A stretch of DNA of 64,000 bases, from positions 3,286,001 through 3,350,000 of the forward strand of contig CAVNZM010000008.1 of assembly GCA_963693365.1 (NCBI GenBank), read 5' to 3'. This document shows positions 25,169 to 35,828 of the stretch, one piece after another. A program made the position numbers and the translations under genes. The first letter of the stretch is position 1; the number at the start of each line of letters is the position of its first letter. The DNA is from Amoebidium appalachense. Taxonomy: Eukaryota; Ichthyosporea. The notes under the pieces were generated by a model, which did not search any database, was not told where the DNA came from, and saw nothing but the letters and a program-made list of their open reading frames with translations.

Positions 25169-28100
25169 ATGTTAGACGACAGCCAGGAAGGTTTCATAGA
25201 GGACCTGCTGCGGGCACTGGATGCCGACCCGCAGCAGGCCCTGCAAGCCAACCCGTTTCTGCAGGCCCTGCAGGGCCCACCACCCCCACCCCCACCCCCT
25301 CCCCGGCCTCCCCCCTGCCCCCGCCCCCATCAACCACCCAGATGACCCCCAGATCATTGCCATGCCAGCCGAGGGCAACTGGCAGCTGCGTTCACGGGTG
25401 GATGACATGCAGGCAAGGGGGTTGGGCGTACGCGGCCACACCCTCGAGTACCAACCCCTGCGCACCATGGACGTCACCGAGTTCCCCCAGTTCTTTGCAG
25501 CTATGCTGTTTGATGCCATCGCCCGTGCAGATGTGCAGGTGGGGGACATGATCATCGTACGCATCATCAGCTTGCACGTGCAGGCCAATGGTGTGGACAA
25601 CCAGGTGGGGGATGACGGCAACCCCAACGCCGATGTCACCAACCGTCGTGTGTTTACGGCAGGCCCCATGGACGTGTTCAACGGTGATGTGAATGCCGTG
25701 GTGCTCAAGCTGATGGAGAACATACGCCAACGCACCCAGAGTGCAGCCGAGACCTTTATGGACGGGCGATCCAGTGTGCATCTGACCGTGGTCCGGCCCA
25801 AGGACATGGTGAGGAAGGGTGCCTGCGGGTCCCTGTCCACCCTCACAGGGGTGACAGCCCAGTGGCTGCGGGAGCTGGTGGAGGCCAAGGCCGTGGTGGA
25901 TGTGACCACCCTGGTGAAGGCAGCCTGCAGCAGCAACGACCCGCAGGTGACAGGGGAGAAGGAGCTTGACCACCATCAGCTGCTTGAGATTGCCGACGGC
26001 CCCTCCTGTGCCCAGCTGTGCCTGGTGTACTGTATGGCAATGTGGGTCAGCAAGGCAGCCAACAGCAACGAGAACGGCAGCCTGCCCTCCGAGCACACTC
26101 GTAAGAACCTGGGCAATGGGGGTGACCTCATGAAGCTCAAGGACCACCACGTGCTGTGCCACCTACTGGACCCTATGGATGTGATTGGTATTGGCAACAA
26201 GGCTCTGGGTAGGTCTGTGTCTTCCGGCTGTGGGGTGTGCAACCTGCAGCAGCCACCCATCAACCCAAGGAGCAACTTCCAGGACCGTTACCTGCGCAGG
26301 CTGGCAAGGGCCACCCGCCGGCTGTGGGCCAAGTACAAGCTGCCTGTGCCTGCAGAGGACGGGCTGACGGTGGATCAGTTGGGTGCAGCCGTGGATGCCC
26401 TCAACATGCAGATTGCCAGTGAGACCCAGTCAGTCACCCGTCTACGGCTGGTGGTGGTGGACCTGGACAGCAAGGGTAGGGTGGCAAGAAGGTACGGGGA
26501 CGTGAGCTCGGCCCTTCCCCCCGGCAAGCTGTGCACCATGTACCTTGGCCACTCCCAGAAGCTGGGCCACTTCACGGCCATCCCCTCCAATGTCAGCAAC
26601 ACCATCGAGCGCCTGCGCAACGGCAACCACACGGGGGCCGTACGTCGGAGCCTCAGCACCTGCTTCCACTGCAACCAGACCGTGCAATCCAAGAACATGG
26701 GGGTGCACCGTTGTGTGAACCGGTGTGGGAACTGTGGATCAAAGGGGAACCACATCGACCAGGCAGATGCCTGTGTGTGGACCCCCGGGCGCCGTGTGGA
26801 GCTAGCACGGGTGGGGGAGGATGCATGGCCTTACCGTTGTGACGACTGCTGTGGCCTCTTCCCTTCGGCCAGGTGCATGGCCAACCACAGCACCAAGCTC
26901 AAGGGGGCCGGGGCCAGGGCCGACGGCCGGCAACAATCCTTCTGTGACACCGTGTTCTGGTGCCGGCTGGCCACGTGCACCCACGGCCTGCAGGGGTACA
27001 GGATGATTGGCAGTGGAGATGATGCCCTCAGGGTGTGTGTGTCGGGCAATCCTGCCGGCCGGTTCTTCTACAAGTTCAAGTATGCCAGCGTGCGCCGTCT
27101 ACGCCGGCTGCACACTGCCCAGGAGCAAGGGGGGTACGATGCAGGGGCAGATGCAGGCTCCAACGACGAGGGGGAGGACTGGGACTATGCCACGGACACG
27201 GAGGGGGAGGACTCCGACACAGGCACAGACCCCCCACCCTGCCTTGTCGAGTCGTCAGACGACGAGGGTGAGAGTGATGACGAGGATGATGCCGTCGACC
27301 TCATGCAGATGTCTGAGGGGGAGGGGGAGGGGGGTGAGGGGGGTGAGCACGGGGCCAAGAAGGACGACACGTGGACACAACACCTGTGCACCGACTACGC
27401 CTGCAAGGGCTGTGGGGGCTATATGCCCGGCAACCACACGTGCCTCATACGTAGCAAGCTCAGTGGCCAACGGCGTGTGTATATGTGCACACACACGGAT
27501 GCAGACGGTGCGGTGTGTGACAGGCTGGCATGCTTCTCCAACGAGCAGGGGGAGGGGGAGGAGGGGGGAGAGTCACCTGCACGGCAGAGGGTCAGGGTGG
27601 ATGCTGCCGGCAGCAGGGTGGGTGCACACGTGTGCAAACGGCACGTGCCCGACAATGACGGCAGCGGACCCGGGGGTGTGTGGAAGCAGACCAGGCAGCC
27701 CATCAGGGACATTGTGCTGGACTTTGAGACCATGCCGGTGCCAGCCCCCGACCACACACCCGACAACCCCCACTTCATCCACATTGTGTACCTTGCTGTG
27801 GCCATGTACGTCGAGCCGTCAGATGGCCAACCGACTGGCCCCATCATCTTCTGGCCGGAGCCCTCGGCCGACGGCAAGGACGCCTGGGACGTGTTGATGG
27901 ACGACAACCACCACGTGATTGACAAGGTGGTCAAGTGGCTGTTTGACACCCCTGCCCACGCCGGTGGCCGGGTGTTTTGCCACAACGGCAGTGGCTTCGA
28001 CTTCCACTTTGTGACCAAGAGGGTGGTGGGCAGCCAGGACTATGTGTACGTGCCCATCATGACCAACAGCAAGATCAAGTCCTGCCGTATACGTCACTAC

Positions 28101-30728
28101 CTCAAGGGTGCCGGTGCAGCAGACCCCGAGCCCATACCCATGCCGGTGGATGGTGATGGCCATGGTGATGTGCAGCAGCAGGCAGCAGCAGCAGCAGCAG
28201 CAGCAGCAGGCACCGGCCACAAGAGACGGCACGGGGGGGAGAGGGGGGCGGTAGCCGTACCACGGTGGTGGAGCTGACGTTCGTGGACACCCTCAACTTC
28301 CTCACCATGTCCCTGTCAGATGCGGGCAAGGCCATGGGGTGTGAGGAGACCAAGGGCCACTTCCCCCACCATGCAGCCACCTTTGCCAACTTCAAGGCCG
28401 GTCACATCCCCTTCCCCGGGCCCGAGGACTTTGGTGCCCAGGACATGAAGCCCAGACAGCATGCTGCCTTCATGCAGTGGTGGCACGAGGAGCAGGCACG
28501 TCTGCTTGAGGGGGCCCCGGCAGCCACGTGCTACGACATTGTGCAGCAGTGTGAGGACTACTGTGTCAAGGACGTGGTGCTGCTGCAGCAGGTGGTCAAG
28601 GCCTTCATGTCCAAACTCATTGAGCTGACGGGCATCGACCCCTTCACGTGTGTGACCCTTGCAGCACTGGCCATGCACTTCTGGATCTCACAGGCCATGC
28701 CCAAGGACGTGGCTGTGCTTCGAGACCAGACCATGGGCAACGTCAACAGCAGCAAGAAGGAGCAGGAGTACATCGACTACGTCACCCACGGGCTGGGGGT
28801 GGGGCCCGACGACATTGCACGGCACGAGGCCACCGGGTACGGCCCCCACGGGCGGGCCACGGCCGATGCCAAGGCCACCCACGACGACGGCACGTGCACC
28901 TACTACTTCTTCCACGGGTGTGTGTTCCACGGGTGCCCCGAATGCAATATGCACGAGGATCTGACGATGAGGGTGGTGAAGAGGTCGGCCAAGGAGGCCT
29001 ACGACAGCACCATGGGCCACGAGAGGTACATCCGTGCCCAGGGGCACAAGGTGCAGAGCATGTGGGAGTGCAGGTGGGACAGGCTTCGGCAGAGCCCGGA
29101 GGTGAAGGCAGCACTTGCAGCACAGGCAGCACGGAGGGAGGGCACCGGCAGGGTGGCCCCCGTGCCCACGGGCCCGGTGCAGTTCCGTGATGCCTTCTTT
29201 GGTGGCCGTACGGAGGTCATCACTCGTCACATCGAGGTCAAGGAGGAGGACTGGCCACAGGCAGGGCTCAAGTACGTCGACGTCACGTCCCTCTACCCGT
29301 ACGTGATGATTGACAAGTACATGCCGGTGGGCAAGTCACAGTGGTTCACGTCACTGCCCATCAAGCCGGAGGACCACCCCTCGGTCATCGTCACGGACCC
29401 CCAGGTGCTCAAGGAGAGGCTCGACAAGACGTGCCGTATGACCCCCGGCTCCTCCAAGGCCAGGACCAAGGGGTACTTTGGTGTTGCACGTGTGAGGGTG
29501 CTCCCCCCCAAGGACCTGTTCATCCCCGTGCTGCCTGTGCGTATGACGGGTGCCCAGGGGTACGACAAGCTGGGCTTTGTGCTGTGCAGGGCCTGCAGCA
29601 GCAAGGAGGAGGCCCAGGCCACCTGCATGGACGAGGAGGGCAACCCCCGGGTGCGTGAGCATGTGCAATGCACACACACGGACGAGGAGAGGGCACTGGT
29701 CGGCACGTGGACGACGGAGGAGCTGAAGGTGGCCTGTACGTGATGGGTACACCATCCTCGATGTGTACGATGTGGTGCATTTCAAGAAACGCACCAAGAA
29801 CCTGTTTCGGAAGTACGTGCAGACCTTCCTGAAGGTGAAGCTCACCAGCACCACCGTGGATCCTGCCGACATACCCGCCCTCGTGCACCTGTTCAAGGAG
29901 CACTACGGCATCACGGTGACGGCCGACGAGTTCAGCCCCAACCCTGCCCTTCGTACCATCAGCAAGCTGTTTTTGAACAGCCTCTGGGGCAAGCTGGTGC
30001 AGAGGGCAGGGCTCGACACCATCGAGTTTGTCGACGATGTCGATCGGCTGAGTCTGCTGGTGACCAACCCCAACATCTTGGTGCTGGACGTCGAGCCCAT
30101 CGGCGAGCAGAGGGTGGCCATCAAGTACAGGCCCAAGAAGGAGACGGCCCCACCCCCCTCCTACGCGAACATCGCCATCGGCACGTTCGTGACGGCCCAT
30201 GCACGGCTGCACCTCTATGGTGCCCTCCGGTCCCTCTCCCCCCAGCAGGTGGTGTACATGGACACGGACTCCATCGTCTACCACTACGACAGCAGGGTGC
30301 CCCACCTCAGCCACAACATCGACTCCACCAACGGGGACTTGCTGGGCAACTGGAAGAACGAGACCACCGCCCCCATCGTCGAGTTTGTTGGAGTGGCCCC
30401 CAAGACCTATGCCTACCGCACCCAGGACGGCAAGACCGACGTCAAGGTCAAGGGCATCACCCTCTCCCGTCGTGCAGCCGACATGGTGAACCTCCCCAGC
30501 CTCCGTATGCTGGTGCACGGGGAGATGCCGAGTGTGAGTGTCACCAACCACCGGCTGCTGCGTGAGCCCGTGCCCGGGGTGCCCCACAACTACCACCTGG
30601 CCAGCAAGGACCAGAGGAAGACACAGTCGGAAGCCTTCGACAAGAGGGGGGTGTTTGAGGCAGCCGACGGCAGTGTACGCAGCTACCCCATTGGGTGGGC
30701 AGCACCGGAGGGGACTCTGCAGTTTTGA
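25169..30728 (+). pseudogene. Family-B DNA polymerase, probably protein-primed (pPolB), with three frame breaks
   Basis: The viral replicase. The best start is the ATG at 25169, in a different frame from the main body; the shift lies in the C-rich tract about 25273-25335. Further shifts lie in the G-rich tract about 28230-28265 and at about 29735-29750. An N-terminal region of more than 800 residues has Cys/His clusters (CFHCNQ...CGNCGSKGNH, about 26661-26775) and acidic low-complexity stretches. The 3'-5' exonuclease motifs are DFET (Exo I, about 27720), NGSGFDFHF (Exo II, about 27985) and YCVKD (Exo III, about 28560). The polymerase motifs are DVTSLYPYVM (motif A, about 29280), KLFLNSLWGK (motif B, about 29962) and YMDTDSIVY (motif C, about 30256). 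All catalytic Asp residues are present. About 1,850 codons is long for a Polinton polymerase. Protein priming is inferred from the family, not seen. The shifts may be real decay or homopolymer assembly errors. Confidence 0.88.
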
Positions 30729-31152
30729 GTGGGGGAGGGCCCGGGAGGGGGAGGGAGGGGGAGGGAAGGGGAAGGGTTAGTTAGCATTTTAAGTTAAAGT
30801 ATGCAATTTTTAAATCAAAGTTAAATCAAAGTATCAAAGTATGCAGGGAATACGTTAGGGTAGACATGAAAATTATATGGGGTGTCTGTTAACTTAGCTT
30901 CAGAAAAAAGGAAAAATGGGGTGCAGTGTGCATGGGAAAGGGGGTCAGAAGAAAAACTTAAAGAAAAAGACGGTGTTTTTGGGCATACACCACGTGCACC
31001 GTATGCATGAGGGGAAGCAGCAAATAAAATCAGAGTTTAATGCAAACACAAACCCTTCCAATGTGGCCTTGGGCAGAAGCATGAACACCAACAACAGCAC
31101 CATACATGCATACAAGGGGGGAGACTTGCCAAAAAGAGCAGGCACCAGCACA
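30729..31152. other. Intergenic region between pPolB and VLTF3-like gene
   Basis: About 420 bp, AT-richer than the viral genes, with a short ATCAAAGT(ATGCA) repeat at about 30795-30845. The 105-codon frame at 30916-31233 runs through the TATA box of the next gene and has no domain signal. Confidence 0.5.
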
Positions 31153-31160
31153 TATAAAAG
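31153..31160 (+). promoter_or_regulatory. TATA box of the VLTF3-like gene
   Basis: TATAAAAG, preceded by CACA, lies 76 bp before the ATG at 31236. A similar TATATAAAAA lies upstream of the minus-strand gene at 35596, suggesting a shared viral promoter form. Confidence 0.6.
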
Positions 31161-31235
31161 GCACACACATGTGCAAAGATACCTCACTTTTTCCAACACG
31201 AAAACAGGCAACACACGAAAAAATCAAAATTAAAA

Positions 31236-32123
31236 ATGGATGAAGACACACTGCTAAGTATGGTGGCAGACACCACAGACCCCGAGAAGCTGCTAGACTT
31301 ATGCCCCTTCCTCTTCGACATGTACTGTAGCCCGACCACACCCCCACCCCCACCCCCACTACAACCACCGAATGCATGTTGGTGGGCATACTGCAACAGG
31401 GTGACGTGCACGGGGGGACACGACAACTACGGGCACGACGGTGGAGTCCAGGAGTACGTGTACGAGGAGGGGGGAGGGAAAGGGGGGGAGGAGGGGGAGG
31501 GAGAGGGGGAGGAGGACTGGGTGTACGACGGGAGGGGGTGGGAGGGGAGTGACGGTGAGGGGAGGAAGACCTATGAGGGGTGCACGGCCTTCTGGGACAG
31601 GAAGAGGTCACAGCCATACAGACACATCAACCACTTCAAGCAGCTACTTCAGTCGGTGCAGGGGTTGAATGCTTCCATGGGGGACATGCAGGAGGGGGTG
31701 GTGGCAGCATTCAGGGGTGTGGCACACATAGAGAATGCAGACCAGGCAAGGAGGGTGTTGAGACAGAACAAGCTTACAAAACACTACATGCGTGTACCTT
31801 ATATATTAAACAGGCTGTACGGTCACCCCCTCCCTAGGTTCACGTGTGAACAGCTCGAGCTGTTGATGGGCATGTTTAAGTTCTCCTTGTCGTGGCATAG
31901 GAGGCACAAGGAGGACACAAGGAAGAACTTTGTGGGGTACCCGTTCCTGCTGGTGAAAATGGTGGAATTAGTGGGTGGTATGGATGCTGAGGTGGTGGCT
32001 AGGCTGGTGCCGGCCGTCAAAAGCAAGGTGACTAGAGTCAAGAGTGACAAGGTGTGGGTGCAGCTGGAGAGGGACCTTAAAAACTACCACATGCTTGTGG
32101 AATACAACATGTTTTACCTGTAG
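31236..32123 (+). CDS. VLTF3-like late transcription factor
   Basis: 295 residues. The N-terminal half has a Pro run, a small Cys cluster (CWWAYCNRVTC) and an acidic Gly/Glu-rich stretch. The C-terminal half follows the order of conserved features I know from poxvirus/NCLDV VLTF3 proteins: YRHINHFKQLL near residue 128, a helix, then KHYMRVPYILNRLYG, a short loop, MFKFSLSWHRRH, RKNFVGYPFLLVKMVEL, and a terminal Trp-containing helix. VLTF3 activates late (structural) gene transcription in large DNA viruses, so here it could drive the minus-strand capsid block. The family call is by motif order only, and identity per position is modest. The gene has its own TATA box and stands apart from the capsid operon-like block. 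Confidence 0.68.
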   Translation: MDEDTLLSMVADTTDPEKLLDLCPFLFDMYCSPTTPPPPPPLQPPNACWWAYCNRVTCTGGHDNYGHDGGVQEYVYEEGGGKGGEEGEGEGEEDWVYDGRGWEGSDGEGRKTYEGCTAFWDRKRSQPYRHINHFKQLLQSVQGLNASMGDMQEGVVAAFRGVAHIENADQARRVLRQNKLTKHYMRVPYILNRLYGHPLPRFTCEQLELLMGMFKFSLSWHRRHKEDTRKNFVGYPFLLVKMVELVGGMDAEVVARLVPAVKSKVTRVKSDKVWVQLERDLKNYHMLVEYNMFYL

Positions 32124-32240
32124 CCTGGTGCTACTGTACCGTGACCTAAATACAAGACATGTGCACAATATGTTAGGGGTAGCAGGTGGTGGTAGGGGGT
32201 GTGCCAGCACGTGCCCACACTACCGTCGACCCACTCAAGT

Positions 32241-32432
32241 TTATTTAAACACCACAGGTGCCGTGCGTATGGGACGGTTGGCGTTGATGCCGGACAACGG
32301 TACGGTGTAGGCCAACGGGCGTTCCCGGAAGTCACGTATGGTCGAGACGTCCATGACGTTTAAGCTGTTGTTCTGCTCCGGAAAAATGAACGGCTTCTTA
32401 CGTATGGGGGGCCCGCCAATGTTGAGCTCCAT
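32241..32432 (-). CDS. Small viral protein, 63 residues, unknown
   Basis: ATG at 32432; ends at 32241, convergent with the VLTF3-like gene. Sequence begins MELNIGGPPIRKKPF and is neither low-complexity nor a repeat, with a mix of basic and hydrophobic residues. It is last in the minus-strand late block. No domain recognised; a minor virion component is possible from position only. Confidence 0.5.
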   Translation of the reverse strand: MELNIGGPPIRKKPFIFPEQNNSLNVMDVSTIRDFRERPLAYTVPLSGINANRPIRTAPVVFK

Positions 32433-32471
32433 GTTGCAGAAGTAGGGTGTTTACACAACCACACACAATAT

Positions 32472-32708
32472 TTAATAGTTCTGGAAGGAGCTCTTGTCGG
32501 CAGCCACAGGCCAGGGTGTGTACGTGGCCGGCCTCGGCCTCATGGTCCCCCCTGGGCCCTCAATGACGGTGTTTCCCGGCCCGTAGAACGGTCGGGTTTG
32601 GGGTACAGGCCCGGGGGTCGGTCGGGTGCGGTAGGGGAGGGGTACGGGGAGGGGGGCAAGGGTGTGTGGCAACGCATACATGCGCATGTGCTCCGTGCCG
32701 GGTGCCAT
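32472..32708 (-). CDS. Small Pro-rich viral protein, 78 residues, unknown
   Basis: ATG at 32708. Pro-rich, with PLPVPLPYRTRPTPGPVP and an aromatic C-terminus. It lies 40 bp upstream of the 63-residue gene and 17 bp downstream of the large core-like gene, on the same strand. No known family recognised. Confidence 0.5.
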   Translation of the reverse strand: MAPGTEHMRMYALPHTLAPLPVPLPYRTRPTPGPVPQTRPFYGPGNTVIEGPGGTMRPRPATYTPWPVAADKSSFQNY

Positions 32709-32724
32709 AATGGTGGTGGTGGTG

Positions 32725-35143
32725 TCACTGTTGCCTGTGGCGTAGATTATTTACCCTTCTTCTTGCCGCTGGTTTCTTCTTGGTGTCCTTCTTCTTCTTG
32801 GTGTCCTTCTTCTTGGTGTCCTCCTTCTTCTTGACGTCCTTCTTCTTGGTGTCCTTCTTCTTGGTGTCCTCCTTCTTCTTGGTGTCCTTCTTCTTGCCGT
32901 CCTTCTTCTTCGTACCCTTCTTCTTGGTGTCCTTCTTCTTCTTATCCTCCTCGGTGGTACCAGTGGTGTAGTCCAGTGCAAGCTGTGCCAGTCTCACAGT
33001 GTCCGGTTGAAAACCAAGGGCCCGGCCAACAGTCGGTAGGGCTGCCCTAACCAACGGAAGGGCTGCTCGGACGTGTGGGTGCTGTGTGTGGTGTGGTAGG
33101 TCCCCCGACTTGTAGCCGTCATGACGCGTAGCCGGACTTGGTTCTGCAGAGGGGCCTGCAGGGGGAGGCTTTCTCCCGGACCTACGGCCACCCGAAGGGT
33201 CGTGCTCTATAGCTAGAGGGGTGGAGGAGGCCGGTGGAGTCGACTTGTGCTGCTGCACGTAGTACTCCAGCAAGTGCTTTCCGACGTTTTTCACCTCGGT
33301 GATAAGGCCCTGGTCACCCAACACAGCTTCCTGCAGGCTGCCCCCTCCGACCACACTAGCCAGCCTCTCCCCACCCGCTGAAAGTGCTTCAACGCCACGT
33401 TTCAACACCGATTTCATATAGGGTGTCAAGGCCGGGTTGTCAAACACTGAGTTTTGCTCGTACATCCGTCTCTCATACTCCTCCAGGCTCTCACCGTGCA
33501 TCCGTTTGAGTGGCCCCAGCAACGCGTTCATACCGGAGGAACCCTTGTCGGTACGGGTCACCGGTACGGGCTCATAGGTCCCCTCATCGGGTGGGGTAGC
33601 AGACGTGGGACCCTCGAGTCCCCCTTGCAGAGTGGTTGACGGTGCAGCCGGGCTCGTGGGGGGTCTCCAGAGTGCAGGTGTCGTCCCTCCCCCCTTCATG
33701 GTGACCGACTTTTTAGTCGTTGGGTAGTAGGTGGCAGCAAGGGAGGGGTGAACCGTCGGAGTCTCGGTTAGGAATGCCAGTGGTGGTGATGCACTTAGAA
33801 CACGGCCAAACTCCCTCCCGGCAGCCCTTGCAGCCCTCGCCTGGTTGCCCTTGTCCCCGAGACCCCAGAGGATCCACTTGACAAGAGCGAGGCCACCTAT
33901 CTGTGCCACCCTCCACCAATTCGGGTGGTTCAACATGAGCCACCTCTCCAGCTCCGAGAGGGGGGCCCAAAAGGAGTCGTCCTCAATAGTGGCAACGGCA
34001 GCAGTGGTGGCTTCGGCTAGCTGAGTCTCGGTCGGTGTTGCAGAAGTTGCCGTGCTGGTTGGTGCCATGGCCGGCAGGTGGGGTGCTGCAGGGGTCGTGG
34101 GCAGTGGGCCGGGGTGCCAGTTGGGGGGTGGATACGGGAGGGGTGGCCCGTCGGGCTTGGCAGGCAGGTGGGGTGCTGCAGGGGTCGTGGGCAGTGGGCC
34201 GGGGTGCCAGTTGGGGGGTGGGTACGGGAGGGGTGGCCCGTCGGGCTTGGCAGGCAGGTGGGGTGCTGCAGGGGTCGTGGGCAGTGGGCCGGGGTGCCAG
34301 TTGGGGGGTGGGTACGGGAGGGGTGGCCCGTCGGGCTTGGCAGGCAGGTGGGGTGCTGCAGGGGTCGTGGGCAGTGGGCCGGGGTGCCAGTTGGGGGGTG
34401 GGTACGGGAGGGGTGGCCCGTCGGGCTTGGCAGGCAGGTGGGGTGCTGCAGGGGTCGTGGGCAGTGGGCCGGGGTGCCAGTTGGGGGGTGGGTACGGGAG
34501 GGGTGTACGGGTGGGTTTGGGTCCCTTCTGCCCTAGGAAACCCGACGGTCGGGGAGTCGTGGTCGAGCCGCCCGTGTGGGGTGTCAGCGGTCCCTTGGAG
34601 ACACGGGCAGGGGGACGTATGGCAGACGTTGGCCGTGGTGGTGGTGGTCCAGGGTGCCAGCCCGGGGGTGGGTAGGGTATGGGAGGGTCAGCTGACTTGG
34701 TTGGGTGGTCGGACGGAGTGGGGGAGGGGAGGGGTGCCAGTGGGGTCACGTCAGGCACGGGGGGAGGGGGTGGTCGGGGTCTGGTCCACACGTACGAGCT
34801 ACCGTACTTGTCCTTGAGGTGGGAGTAGTAGTCCATGTAGTCTAGGTCCACCTTAACCACCTCCGGCGGATGCCCACCCCACAAAGACCCATGGTCAGGG
34901 TCCATGTACTTGAGCCTGAGGAAGGCCTCGGGACCCTCCCTAATGAGCTTACGGTATTCATCCGGGTGCAACCGCTGCTGCAAAGACCCAAACAAACCGA
35001 CAGGGAGCTCACGCCACGTTTCCCCCGGCGACCTCGTGTGGGTGCTTGTAGTTGACACGGTAATAGCCCACACGTAGTATCCGACCCAAATGCTTGTCCA
35101 AGTCATCAGCGTGCCCATGAGGCTGCTGCACGTTGGGGGACAT
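32725..35143 (-). CDS. Large Pro-repeat protein with Lys-rich tail, putative virion core protein
   Basis: The likely start is the ATG at 35143 (MSPNVQQPHGHADDLDK...). Its frame shifts once in the five-C run at 35022-35026 into the long frame ending at 32725, so the long frame's upstream extension to 35241 is probably not coding. Domains in order: N-terminal charged/aromatic segment (WRELPVGLFGSLQQRL); Pro-rich region with five near-identical 30-residue repeats (PYPPPNWHPGP core); a helical segment with a hydrophobic patch (WWRVAQIGGLALVKWILWGL); a Ser/Thr/Pro linker; a second helical part (LEEYERRMYEQNSVFDNP); and a C-terminal tail of more than 50 residues of KKKDT/KKKEDT repeats, strongly basic. 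A DNA-binding core role like adenovirus core proteins is an inference from the tail and from its place in the capsid block. Confidence 0.65.
32762..32948 (-). repeat. KKKDT-coding 15/18-bp repeat
   Basis: Plus-strand form GTCCTTCTTCTTG, sometimes with a CTC insertion, repeated about 12 times. It codes on the minus strand for the KKKDT/KKKEDT tail of the core-like protein. Confidence 0.8.
34071..34505 (-). repeat. Five 90-bp coding tandem repeats
   Basis: Exact 90-bp period (unit landmarks at 34071, 34161, 34251, 34341, 34431), each coding 30 residues with the core PYPPPNWHPGPLPTTPAAPH. The copies are almost identical at DNA level, which implies recent expansion or gene conversion. Diverged units flank them (for example PYPPPGWHPGP near 34660). 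Confidence 0.9.
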
Positions 35144-35176
35144 GGTGGACACGGTATTGTTGTAAACTGGTGTTTA

Positions 35177-35596
35177 TTATTTGGAGAACCCGGCATACTG
35201 TGCCATGGGTTGCCTGGTAAAGCTGTTCTGGGGGTCACCACTACGGCCCACCCTCACGGGTGCAAAGTCCAGGTAGTAGGTCTGGTTGTTGAACGGGAGA
35301 CCCCTGCTACCCAGACCACTCCTGCCCGGCATGGAGGGTAGGTGGTTGTCGGCGGGCAGGTTGCCGAAAGTCGGCAGCTCACGGAACGGCACACCGTACA
35401 CCCCGGCCTGGAAGGTGCCGTCCGTGTGAGGTACACGGTAGGGGGCAACATAGTCTGCCTCGTACTCGGCCTGTGGAGCCACCTTGTAGCCGTACACGGC
35501 TGCCTGGGTTGGTGTAGGTGCCCACGGTACAACGGCAGTGTCGGTAACATGGCTAGGTGTAGGTGCCCACGGTACAATAGCAGTGTCGGTAGCCAT
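35177..35596 (-). CDS. Viral protein, 139 residues, unknown, with VPWAPTP repeat
   Basis: ATG at 35596. The N-terminus carries two copies of a 15-residue unit (TDTA(I/V)VPWAPTPS/T). The rest is Tyr/Pro-rich (VYGYKVAPQAEYEADY) and ends in SFTRQPMAQYAGFSK. It lies between the MCP C-terminus (35645) and the core-like gene (35143) on the same strand, with its own TATA-like box upstream. A structural or cement role is possible from position only. Confidence 0.6.
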   Translation of the reverse strand: MATDTAIVPWAPTPSHVTDTAVVPWAPTPTQAAVYGYKVAPQAEYEADYVAPYRVPHTDGTFQAGVYGVPFRELPTFGNLPADNHLPSMPGRSGLGSRGLPFNNQTYYLDFAPVRVGRSGDPQNSFTRQPMAQYAGFSK

Positions 35597-35614
35597 GTTT
35601 GCCGTGTGTGTTTG

Positions 35615-35625
35615 TTTTTATATAG
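35615..35625 (-). promoter_or_regulatory. TATA-like box before the 139-residue gene
   Basis: On the minus strand GCTATATAAAAA lies about 19-29 bp upstream of the ATG at 35596 and just beyond the MCP stop codon. This short spacing implies a very short leader. Confidence 0.5.
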
Positions 35626-35644
35626 CCAGACACAATTTAGCACT

Positions 35645-35828
35645 CTAGGCCTCCACCGTCACCTCACGGGCACCAGACAGCACAAGCACGTTTTCATGGT
35701 GCACAAACGTGTCAAGGGTCAGGTCGTCGTACTCGTTGGCTCTGGAGGTACCGCTGGTGAACTTCTCCGTGTTGAGGTGCAGCAGAATGGGGGTAGCATC
35801 GCAGCTGGTGTCGAGGCCAGAGTACAGG
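35645..35828 (-). pseudogene. C-terminal fragment of the viral major capsid protein gene
   Basis: Read on the minus strand from the retrotransposon's left edge, the frame continues the MCP of 43682-45251 for about 59 codons to a TAG at 35645-35647. It starts LYSGLD or YSGLD at the target duplication and ends VLVLSGAREVTVEA. One copy of the ACAGG duplication restores the phase exactly. The track-free length and the hydrophobic C-terminal strand fit the end of a second jelly-roll. Confidence 0.85.
35824..35828. other. Target-site duplication, left copy (ACAGG)
   Basis: ACAGG immediately before the 5' LTR; the same five bases follow the 3' LTR at 43682-43686. Five bases is the usual Ty3/gypsy integration footprint. 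Confidence 0.95.

Noticed and set aside
25172-26162. Minus-strand frames of about 250 codons opposite the polymerase
   Set aside because: Shadows of the GC-rich PolB coding sequence.
30945-31214. 89-codon hydrophobic minus-strand frame
   Set aside because: No ATG start (GTG only) and it is the antisense of A-rich non-coding DNA; membrane segments are a composition effect.
30916-31233. 105-codon plus-strand frame between PolB and the VLTF3-like gene
   Set aside because: It runs through the TATA box of the next gene, has no domain, and its Lys/Asn/Thr content follows the local A-rich composition.
34035-34817. Plus-strand Gly/Trp repeat frames opposite the core-like gene
   Set aside because: Antisense of the 90-bp repeats; the minus-strand frame has the viral context and conserved flanking segments.
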